DNA from: Prunella strophiata
Lineage: Eukaryota > Chordata > Aves > Passeriformes > Prunellidae
Reading direction: 5' to 3'
DNA: 64,000 bases
NCBI GenBank assembly: GCA_036583965.1
Contig: JAZBQD010000025.1
Span: 14,529,145-14,593,144 of the forward strand
In this document: piece by piece, positions 55,863 to 64,000 of the stretch
Layout: each line of letters starts with the position of its first letter
Numbering within the stretch: the stretch's first letter is position 1
The notes under the pieces: generated by a model
What the model was told of the DNA's origin: nothing
Seen by the model: only the letters and a program-made list of their open reading frames with translations
Databases searched by the model: none
Translations under genes and position numbers: made by a program

Positions 55863-58325
55863 GCCCAACTCTCCTTCCATGGCTGTGATAGCACAGGGGT
55901 GGTGGCTGGTCCTTGCCTCACCACTCTCTCCCTGGGGGGGGATCAGGAGCTGGGCTCCAGTCCCAGTTCTGTCCCATGGGGCAGGCAGTGGCCCTTCTCC
56001 AGTCCTGGATCTCCCCCTTCCCAGGGCACCATCTCCAGGCCCGTGGCAGCAGGAGCTGGTGATTAATTGGTCCTTGGCACTGCCCCTGGCAGGGCTGGAG
56101 GAGCACAAAGGGCCTTTGTGTGCTGCTGATAAAGCAAACTAGCAAACTAAAGACCCCTGAGAAGCTCCATGACCACGAAACCAGCACAGTCCATCCATCC
56201 TGAGCTGCTGAGCTCCCACACAGCCACAGCCAGAGGTGATGTCCAGCCCACAGCCACGGCCAGCACAGCTGGCAGCCTCCAAATCCTGGAGTGCCCCTGG
56301 CCCTGAAGCCAAGCCAGTTGTCTGGGCAGGCTGGGGGCAGCCAGCCAGGCCTGGCACACACCAGTTATCCTGGCCAGCCTCGTGGGGCAGACCCAGGAGC
56401 TCTGCAGAGCCAGCCACGCTCAGGGGGTCCAGGGGGGACTTTGGAACTAGACCTTGGTCCTTGGGAAGGCTCCTGGCACTGCTCCTCAAGCCAGGCCTGG
56501 CCCTCGAGTGGCTGCAGAGGTGCCACAAACTGGAGCAGAGGCTGAGGGAGCTGGAGCTTCCTCAGGGTGCAGGGGATGGAGGGAATCAAAATCCCTGTCT
56601 GGGGTTATCAGATGTGGGAGCAGCCTCAGGCAGGGAGGTGCTGATGGGCTCCTGCCCCAGGAGAGGAGCCCGGGCCAGCTGCAGGGTTTGTCCTCTCCAA
56701 GTGGTCCCCAGTTACCACCCCCTACTTCGTGACTGGAGACAGCTGCACTGCAGGGCACATCTGGCCTTCCCTTGGAACCTGGCCTTGCTTCGTTGTGGCT
56801 CCAGCCCCGGGGACACTCAGGTGTCCCAAATTCCTCTGCCTGCTTCGTGCCAGGGCTGGGCTGGGGGAAACTCTTGTAAATCCCGGTGTCCTGGAGCGGT
56901 GGGAGGGCTGAGGTCGTGCCCCAGGCTCACCTGCAGCCTTTCCCCTGAGATTCCCTTCCCCTGCGGCGCCCTCAGGGCTCCGAGGTGATTCCCATCCCCT
57001 TTCAGCGCGTTCCAGCCGCGCTCCGGATGCCTTTTAAGCCCCCGGGGTGTTACACGTGGCTTACAAGTTGGGCTCCATTAGCGCTCGATTCGCTGTTTAT
57101 TAAAACCTCGATTAATCTTGTGTTAATGCTCTTCAAATGCGACTTTTGTGGAGGTGCAGCAGCCTCTGAGACAGGAGCTAAGCTTCTCCCCAGCCCTCTG
57201 CCACCGCTGTCAGCGAGGAATTAGCTCGGGATCTCTGCAGGCTCGGAGCTGAGGGGTTGGGAGGCTGCAGAGAGCAATGATGAGGATGCCCGTGAGGATG
57301 CTCTGATTAATGGGGTAACACCAGCCCAGAGACACCCCGGGCTCTGCTGCCCCCAAATCTGGGGCGATTTGGGGAGCAGGGTCCTGTGATCTGGGAGCCC
57401 AGTGCCCACTGTGCCCCCCAGAGAAGGCAGGAAGGTGTGGGGACATCCTGGGGGACGGATGCTCTGCTTGCCAGGACCCCACAAATCCAGAGCAGGTGGA
57501 AGGGTTTGGAATGGGCAGATCCACGTCTGAAAAGCAGAGATCTCTCCTGGCCCTGCCCTGGCAGCCGTGTGGCTCTGGGGGGGCTGTGCAGGAAGGAGGA
57601 GCGTGGCCCAGGCCCTCACAGGCAGCAGGATTTGCACCTCGTGCTCCTCCGTGGGTTTGGGATGCTGCCTGTGCCAGATCCAGAGCCACGGCCGGGCTGA
57701 TGGGATGGAGGAGATTTCCCATCCCTGCCAAGCCGGGATGCTGCAGTTGCCATGGCAACGTGGGAGGCTGCGAGCTGGAGCCCTCAGCCCACCCCTCTGG
57801 GGGGTGTTCAGGGCTGGGGGTGCTCCCAGCCCCCCTCTGAGCCCCGGCACCTCCCCGCACCCCAAAACTGCCCTCAACCCCCTCCTCCCAGAGCTGACAC
57901 CCCCGGCCACCCCTCAGGGGAACACCCTGCTGAAAACCCTGCCCGTTCCAGGGAAAAACACCTTCGGGTGGGAAAACGTGCCCAGAGGCGCCGTGGGCAG
58001 CGCAGCGCCGGGCGGGAGGTGCCGCCGGAGATTCCCCTCGGCCCCGGGCCGAGCTCCCCGGAGGGCTGGGGCTGCAGCGAGGGCAGGCAGCGCCCGGCAG
58101 GGCTGGCCATGGCCGGTCCCCGTGGGATGCTCCCAGGGCTCTTCCCAGCTGGGCTGGGATGCGGCTGGAGGTGCAGCCCGCGCTGCTCTCCCTCCTCCGA
58201 AGGTGGCTGGGCTGTCACACAAGGTCACCTCTCCCTCCCAGCCAGGCGGGAGGGATTTTTCCCCACCTCGGGACACTTTTTGCTGTCTGTCTCCAGCAGC
58301 TCCTTCCCGCTGGGGCCCTCGGCCG

Positions 58326-58366
58326 CTGCCAGGCCTTGATTGACATCTGTCAATCACCCCTGGCAG
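58326..58366. promoter_or_regulatory. nested inverted repeat containing two PBX/PREP-type decamers
   Basis: Outer arms CTGCCAGG (58326-58333) and CCTGGCAG (58359-58366) enclose inner arms TGATTGACA (58337-58345) and TGTCAATCA (58348-58356). On the minus strand the inner arm reads TGATTGACAG, the PBX-PREP/MEIS consensus. Confidence 0.6.
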
Positions 58367-59337
58367 CTGGCACGGCAGACAGCAGCGGGTCCCCGCGGGA
58401 AGGACAGGCAGGACGAGCCCGAGCTGCGTGCCCTCCGTGGGCAGGCTGCTGCCACAGAAAGAGCACCGGGGTGAGCAAAGAGCACCGGGTGCCCCCGTGC
58501 CTGCTCCCATCCTGCCGCATTCCCGCATTCCGGCCGGGGCGCCGGGTGGCACATGAGTCACACTTCCTCCCTACGCCCGTTCCAGCGCGGGGCCGCCGCT
58601 ATTTCTGGAAGTTTTTGAAAGCGGATCAGCCCCGAGAAGAGCAGTTCGTGGATGGTCCCCACGCCGGGCTGGCGTCCCCCAGTGTCCCCCAGCCGGGCTG
58701 GGGAAGCCCCGGCAGCGCGGACCCTGCGCTCCCCTCCCTGCTCGGGATGCGTGGGAACTCCCTCCTCATCCCACGGCCCCTCCTGAGTCAGCAGCGAGCT
58801 GCAGCACCATCCTAGTGGCAAAATATTACCTTTTAAAGGGCTTGTTTCGCGATTGGGGTGGGACTTCGTGCAATGCCAGCTTGGCGTTGATCGTTGTGCT
58901 CCCAACGAGCGGATCATTCCCGGTTATTTTTACTCCCAACCCCCAATGTTTTAGCTGGGGCTGCAGTGCCTCACAAAGTGTCTGTGAGGAAAGCCGGGCA
59001 CAATCCAGCTCCGGAATCGAGGGGTGGATGAAATCCGAGGCGGGATCAGCAGCTGAGTGTCACAGCCGGGCCTTCCTGGCCTTCCCAGCTCGGAAGGATC
59101 TGGTTTTACGGGATGCTGCACCCACACCATTCCACACCTGCCATCCCATCCCTTCCCCCCGCTCCTCCAGGCCCTGCCCAAATCGAGCATTATTTTCCTT
59201 TCGGAGCAGCGATTGTGCTGCTCATCCTTCCCCCGGGGACTGCCCAAGGTCAGCGGCCGCGCCCCCGGAATGTCCGCCCGCCCTCCCGGCCAAACCGGGG
59301 AGCAAACCGGGAGGGGAGGCGGCGAGACTGCGGCCCT

Positions 59338-59429
59338 GCCGGGCAGGTGACACCTCTGCCGGGCAGGTGACACCTCTGCCGTGCAGGTGACACCTCTGCC
59401 GGGCAGGTGACACCTCTGCCGTGCAGGTG
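59338..59429. repeat. 20-bp tandem array with E2-box palindromes, ~4.5 copies
   Basis: Unit GCCGGGCAGGTGACACCTCT (or GCCGTG variant) at 20-bp spacing. Each unit contains AGGTGACACCT, two inverted CAGGTG/CACCT-type sites one base apart. Confidence 0.9.
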
Positions 59430-59453
59430 GCGGCTTGGCAAACTTTAGCTCCG

Positions 59454-59472
59454 TTTTTTTTTTTTTTTTTTT
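59454..59472. repeat. poly(T) tract
   Basis: About 19 T directly after the 20-bp array. Confidence 0.85.
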
Positions 59473-60399
59473 GCCTGGAGACAAGCAGCTCCTGCCCCGC
59501 CGGCGCTGCCGGGCTCGCAGCACCCCGACCTTGCCGGGATAAAATTAGCCCCGTTTCACTTTGGATTAAAGGCAGCTCCGCCGGAGCCGTGCGAGCGCTT
59601 CGGCTCGGAGACGTCAAATGGCAGCGATCCCTTTTTTGTCTGGATAGGGGAGGGGAGAGTCCTGCCAGCCAGCGCCTGGTGACAATGACATTGATTTCCT
59701 AGACCTCTCGGCGTGGCCAAATCTGTATTTTTAGCCGGGGAAGAGAAAAAATACGAATCACGTGTCAGAGCAATGCTTTCCGTGCCCTGGTGGGAGGGAA
59801 GGAGCCGGGAGCCGTCGCTGCTGGAGCAGGGATGGGCAGGACTCGCTGCCCGGTCCCCGGAGCGGGGCTGGGGATGCACCGAGGATCCATCCCCGGCACT
59901 GCCCCAGCCGTGCCCACGCAGCTCTGGCATCCTGCAGTGGGGCCCGCACTCCCAAAGGATCCCGCCCGTCCCCTCCGCATCCCCTGGGGCCGTTTATCTT
60001 CCGGGGCAGGCGCTGCCTTCATCTCTGCTTCCCTGCCACCGCCCCCTCCTCCTCGCTCTCCCCCACCCTGTTCTCATTTCCCCAAGAAGACTTTAATGAA
60101 ATCTGCCCTTAATTAAATCCACATTCATTTGCATAATTACCAGGAAATTGAAATTAGCCTGCGGACGTGGCTGGAATGCATTTGGCACCCGGCAGCCCTG
60201 GCTGTTTGGAGGGGGCTGCACCGAGGGCCGCTGGGTGCCCCCCACCCGTAGGTGCCCCACGGTGCTGCTCCCCACATCCCGGGGTGGCCGTGGTGACAGG
60301 GTGGAAGGGGAGGGGACAGCCACTGCCGAGGCCACGGCAGGGCAGAGGCCGTGCCCTCCACCCCCGCACCAGCAGCATCACGTTTCCTTCAGTTAATAA

Positions 60400-62173
60400 A
60401 AAAACAGTCTTCACCGCCATTGAGAAATTTTTTGTTGCTTTTATAACTATGTATTTTGTCATTTTTTATGGTTTCAGTTGTGGTTTTTTTAAATCCTTTT
60501 CAACAGTGACAAACTGAGGTAACGTCTGTGACACTACAGCCTCTCCTACGGGAAAAGGTCCGAAACCCGACAGCTGAGGGAACTGGAAATAAAAACCTGA
60601 CAACCTACGGACACAGCGACCTCGACGGGGACAGAAATCACACCGGGCACCCCCTGGGACACACCCCGGGCGGTGCCACCGCGCCCTCCCGGAGAGGTGC
60701 CACCGAGATCCCTTATCTACATTATTGCACGAAAGATCGAGGACATCGAGGGACCTAAGGCAAAGAGGAGTAAAACCGGTGCCTAGCTCTCTACGTGGGG
60801 CAATGCTACGTCTAACGCCGGGCCCGGGGGTGCCAGGGACGGGGCACGGCGGGGGCGGGGGCGGCCCCTGCTCTGTAAACTGCTGCTGCTGCTGCTGGAA
60901 AGCGTTATAGCCCTTTGTGGGGAATTGGGGCACCGGGGCTGCCCCGCGGCACCCACCCCATGGGAGGGAAGCCCGAACCACAGCAGGGTGCTCCTGCCTT
61001 GGGGTGCCCCCACAGCTTCCCCACCGCGGCGGCGGGGTGAGCTCCCCGCTCTGCTGGGTGCCCAAATCCAGGAGGGAAGGTGTGACCTCCGCGCACACCC
61101 CAGGACATTGTCACTAAGGGGCCACCAGTGGCTGCTGCCACCACGCCCTGCCTCGCTGCAGCCAGCCCCGGCAGGGTCTATCCCGCTGCCGCTTCCCCGC
61201 CAGCCCCAGGGGAGGGTGACAGGTTTGGGGAAGGGGTGACAGCAAGGAGGGGTGATGGGGACAGCACAGAGAAGCGGGCGGGCCCGCGGGAGGCCACTCG
61301 GGAGCTGTGCAGGCCAGCCCGGGGTGCACCGCTGCCACCTCCTGCAGTCCCTGCGTACAAAGAGTCTGCAGAGGGCAGAGCCAGCCCGGCCCCGGGCATC
61401 CAAGCCGCTGGATGGCACCGGCCAGAGGGGACCCATCCCTCCGGCAGGGCCTGAGCCGTGTGGGGCAGGGCAGGGGGACAGGGGCTGCCAGGGGCAGTGG
61501 CTGGGACACACAATGACACACAGACAGGGACACTTGCTACATCAATGGCTGCCAGCACCTCCCACGGCAGGGAGGCAGCCGGGGCTGCCGGGGGTCCGGG
61601 GCTGCTGGCAACCCCCCGGCTCCCCGTCACCCACCTCCCCATGCCCTCCCAGTCCCCGGCATTGCGGCAGGGACCAGTGGAAGAGGGCAAATCCCCACCC
61701 ACCCAAAGCTCCCCAAAGGCCTCCTCCACGGTGCAGGGTCATCGGCCTTCCCGCTCCCGGGCGGGGGTCGAGCACGGGGTGGGGCAGAGCCGCTGGGCCA
61801 CCGCTGCCCGCTGCCCCCGACTCTTCCTCCCCGCACTGGGAGACCCCTCCCCACGCCCCCCTGGGAGCCTCGGAGGGGGCAGCACAGCCGTGCCAGGGCT
61901 GTGGGTGCCCCCAGCCTCCCCAGCAGTGAGCGGTGCCCTGGGCTGGGCTCCGGCCGCTGGCCTCGCCCAGGCGGGGCGGGGGGATCGGCATCCTCGGCGC
62001 TACGGAGCGCAACCAGTTCTGTCCTTTTCCTCTTCCGTTGTGTTTCTTTTCCTTTTTTCTTTTCCTTTGGGAAACCCAGAGCCCGGCTCGTGCCACCACC
62101 ACCACGATGTGCTCCCCCATCCCTGTCCCGGGGCGGGGGACGGGGCGGGCCGCGCAGCCGCCAGGCGCCGCCG
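60400..62173 (-). promoter_or_regulatory. SBK1: probable SBK1 3' UTR
   Basis: GC-rich non-coding sequence follows the SBK1 stop. At 60,430-60,520 the minus strand becomes A-rich with CATAAA (60,465-60,470) and TATAAA (60,440-60,445) variants, a plausible cleavage region. No canonical AATAAA on the minus strand was seen nearer the stop, so the end is inferred only. A CTG/CAG run of four to five units sits at 60,882-60,897. Confidence 0.4.
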
Positions 62174-62956
62174 TCACACGCAGATCTCTATTGCTGTGGC
62201 CAGGACCATCTGCCCCTTGCCCTTGTCCTGCCGTCCGTCTGTCCTGCTCGCCGTGCCCGGGGTGGCCGCGCCGGGCTCGGGGCCGCGGGCTCCGCTCCCC
62301 TCGGTCAGGACGGTCCTCTTGAGCGGGGCGGGCGTGCAGGAGCCGGCGGCCTCGTGGCAGTGCGGCCCGGCCGGGAGCTTGTCCCTGGCGTGCTTGCGGG
62401 AGCGGTAGGAGGGCCGGCACCGCACCTCGGCCATGAGGTCGCACTTGATGAAGTAGAAAACCTCCTTGACGGGGCAGCGCTTCTCGGGGTCGAGGGCCAG
62501 CAGGCGCTGGAACATGCGCAGGGCGCTGTCCGTGAAGCGCCGCCACTGCGAGGGCAGCCCCGCCAGCCGCCCCTTCTGCCACCGCACAAACTCCTCGAAG
62601 AAGGCGTCGGACGCCACCGCCGCCTCCCAGGGGAAGTTCCCGGTGAGCACGCAGAAGATGAGCACCCCGAAAGCCCAGACGTCGATGCTGGTGTCCACGG
62701 CGAAGCCCTCGGCCCGGCCGGCCTGGCACACCTCGGGCGCCGTGTAGGGGATGGTGCCGCTGATGCGCTTGACGCGGCAGCCCACCTTGCGCGTCATGCC
62801 GAAGTCGGCCAGCTTGACGCGGCGGCAGTCGCGGTCGAAGAGCAGCACGTTCTCCGGTTTGATGTCCCGGTGCACCAGGCTCTTGCTGTGCATGTAGTCC
62901 AGGGCCAGGCCCAGCTGCTGCACGCAGCGCTTCACCAGCTCCTCGGGGAGCCCCAC
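62174..62956 (-). CDS. SBK1: SBK1 last coding exon
   Basis: 783 nt including the stop; acceptor CCCTCCCCAG on the minus strand. It encodes the kinase C-lobe (HRD, DFG, APE, '[20 protein letters not shown]') and the non-catalytic tail with '[10 protein letters not shown]' and terminal 'ATAIEICV'. The longer open frame through it on the same strand merely reads through the intron in another register. Confidence 0.97.
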   Translation of the reverse strand: MGLPEELVKRCVQQLGLALDYMHSKSLVHRDIKPENVLLFDRDCRRVKLADFGMTRKVGCRVKRISGTIPYTAPEVCQAGRAEGFAVDTSIDVWAFGVLIFCVLTGNFPWEAAVASDAFFEEFVRWQKGRLAGLPSQWRRFTDSALRMFQRLLALDPEKRCPVKEVFYFIKCDLMAEVRCRPSYRSRKHARDKLPAGPHCHEAAGSCTPAPLKRTVLTEGSGARGPEPGAATPGTASRTDGRQDKGKGQMVLATAIEICV

Positions 62957-64000
62957 CTGGGGAGGGGACACGGGTCAGCCACCCGCCCCGAGCCCTGTGG
63001 GGACCCACCCACCCGGGCACCCACATCTCCGGGGTCTGGGGGTCATGAGTGCTTTTATCTGGGTGCTCTGAGGCAGGGGATGGTGGTGGGTCCTGGGCCA
63101 CCCAAGAGGTGGGTGATGGGTCTCAGGGCCCCCTTAGGATGGTTTGGGTTGGAAGGGACCTTAAGGATGGTCTGGTAACAACCCCTGCCCTGGGCAGGGA
63201 CACCTTCTGCTAGCCCAGGTTGCTCCAAGCCCTGTTCCATCCTGGCCCTGGACACTTCCAGGGATGGGGCAGCCACAGCTTCTCCAGGAGAAGAGGGATG
63301 GGTCTCAGGCCATCCTAGGGAGAGGTGATGGATCTTAGGCCACACAGAGGATGGGTGATGGGTCCCACACTTGTTTGTAGGTGCTTGTGGTCAAGCCCAG
63401 CCCAGATGGGGGTGCCCAGTCCCTGCACCTGCACCCCCTCCCACACGGGCACAAAGCACAGGGGCAGCTTTGCTCAGCCCCCCCTGAGCCCCCACAGAGG
63501 CCCCACGGGAGGTGCCAGGGCCCCACCTGAGGCGGGATGATGTCGAAGAGGTCCCCGCCGGGGGCGTACTCCTGAGCGAACACGTAGCAGTCCTCGGTCT
63601 CGAAGACCACGTCGAAGACCTTGATGATGAAGGGGCTGGAGGAGAGCGTGTTGGTGATGCTGAATTCCCGCAGGAAGTTCTTCAGCTTCGTCTTGCTCTT
63701 GTTGACGAACTTCAGGGCCATCTTGGTGCCTGTGGAGGGCAGGGGACAGGAGTGAGCCCTCGCTGGGGACAGAGCCGTCACCCCGCTCCCAGCACGCGCC
63801 CCAACCCCTCACCTGTGCTTTTGTGGGACACCAGGTCCACCTTGCCGTAGGTGCCCTTGCCGAGCTCGCGGATGAGGTCGTAGTGCTTGGTGATGTCGGT
63901 GCCCGAGAGGGTGCGGATGGCCAGGGACTGCATGTCCTCGGTGATGAGGGGCACCCCGCAGCAGCCCAGCTTGCGCGACGGCTCCTGCTCAATCGAGCCC
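62174..64000 (-). CDS. SBK1: SBK1, SH3-domain-binding serine/threonine kinase 1 (5' partial)
   Basis: Three coding exons on the minus strand give 390 residues to a stop; the start codon lies beyond base 64,000. Counting from the first visible residue, the kinase shows the Gly-rich loop 'GKGTYGKV' (47-54), catalytic Lys in 'ALKFV' (69), 'HRDIKPEN' (159-166), 'DFG' (181-183), '[10 protein letters not shown]' and the C-terminal 'ATAIEICV'. All catalytic residues are present, so the kinase should be active. Near-identical blocks such as '[15 protein letters not shown]' and '[19 protein letters not shown]' are those I know from mammalian SBK1, which is about 424 residues long. The C-terminal tail after the kinase domain is Pro/Gly/basic, consistent with SH3 binding. 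It is convergent with the NDK-repeat gene. Confidence 0.97.
63136..63292 (-). mobile_element. CR1 LINE fragment in the SBK1 intron
   Basis: GGTTTGGGTTGGAAGGGACC, CTGGGCAGGGACACCTTC and GGTTGCTCCAAGCCCTG are reverse CR1 blocks between the last two SBK1 exons. Confidence 0.9.
63527..63729 (-). CDS. SBK1: SBK1 middle coding exon
   Basis: 203 nt; acceptor CCCTCCACAG and donor CTCAG|GTGGGG on the minus strand, phase 1 to 0. It encodes the VAIK-equivalent 'KMALKFV', the alphaC region and hinge, ending 'FDIIPPQ'. Confidence 0.97.
63813..64000 (-). CDS. SBK1: SBK1 first visible coding exon (runs off the window)
   Basis: Minus-strand donor CACAG|GTGAGG lies just below 63813. The frame is open to the window edge and encodes '[20 protein letters not shown]' and the Gly-rich ATP loop; it ends in phase 1. 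No in-frame start precedes the conserved region inside the window. Confidence 0.95.

Larger units (their letters stand above)
52056..56900. other. intergenic, CR1-rich, no gene recognised
   Basis: Between the two convergent genes I find three CR1 copies and otherwise unremarkable GC-moderate sequence. Open frames here (for example plus-strand 56,236-56,988) lack any recognisable domain, conservation cue or coherent splice structure. Confidence 0.6.
56900..60400. other. GC-rich non-coding region with CpG-dense and enhancer-like islands
   Basis: CpG density rises, strongest around 57,960-58,110, 58,490-58,650 and 59,250-59,340. Interspersed are balanced-composition islands with homeodomain-, POU- and MEF2-like motifs. 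I see no coding exon. It may be downstream regulatory DNA of SBK1 or an unannotated promoter. Confidence 0.45.

Noticed and set aside
56236..56988. 250-codon plus-strand frame
   Set aside because: Pro/Gly/Ser-rich with no domain, no Kozak or splice support, and in GC-rich sequence where stops are rare.
58326..58366. MicroRNA hairpin
   Set aside because: The stem is only 8 + 9 bp with a 2-base apical gap, too short for a pre-miRNA.
61542..63101. 519-codon minus-strand frame
   Set aside because: It reads the SBK1 last exon in the wrong register and runs through its intron; the true kinase frame is 62174-62956.

Overview
This is a vertebrate nuclear window, almost certainly from a bird and probably a songbird. 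The evidence is numerous CR1 LINE copies with passerine-type tails, an AT-rich LTR beginning TGTGAAAAACGCC, large introns with GT-AG splice sites, and minisatellites. No bacterial-type operons are present, and most long open frames are repeat or intron shadows.

Two protein-coding genes can be reconstructed, arranged tail to tail. Gene 1 (+ strand, 5,201 to 51,940, 5' end outside or unrecognised) has 18 exons whose splice phases chain without a break and end at a TAG stop. They encode the C-terminal ~890 residues of a protein built from about five strongly diverged nucleoside diphosphate kinase (NDK/NME)-like modules. The modules appear mostly catalytically dead. Its closest conceptual home is a ciliary NME-type protein or an extended, NDK-bearing relative of the dynein axonemal assembly factor DNAAF8/C16orf71; that name is a hypothesis. 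One exon (28,675-28,845) carries a +1 G in a five-G run that breaks the frame. Exon 12 is flanked by two 380-bp inverted-repeat arms. The last intron uses a GC donor.

Gene 2 (- strand, 62,174 to beyond 64,000) is SBK1, the SH3-domain-binding serine/threonine kinase. Three coding exons are visible and the 5' start lies past the window edge. The kinase motifs are intact.

Layout: 1-5.2 kb is upstream or intronic sequence with a 90-bp tandem repeat. 5.2-52 kb is gene 1, its introns carrying CR1 copies, minisatellites at 9.9, 33.1 and 41.1 kb, microsatellites and an LTR. 52-56.9 kb is intergenic and CR1-rich. 56.9-60.6 kb is GC-rich non-coding DNA containing several enhancer-like islands, a palindromic PBX/PREP-type site and a 20-bp E2-box array. 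60.4-62.2 kb is probably the SBK1 3' UTR, followed by SBK1 itself.

The most unusual elements are the multi-NDK protein with its frameshifted exon, the inverted repeat around exon 12, and the regulatory-looking islands downstream of SBK1.
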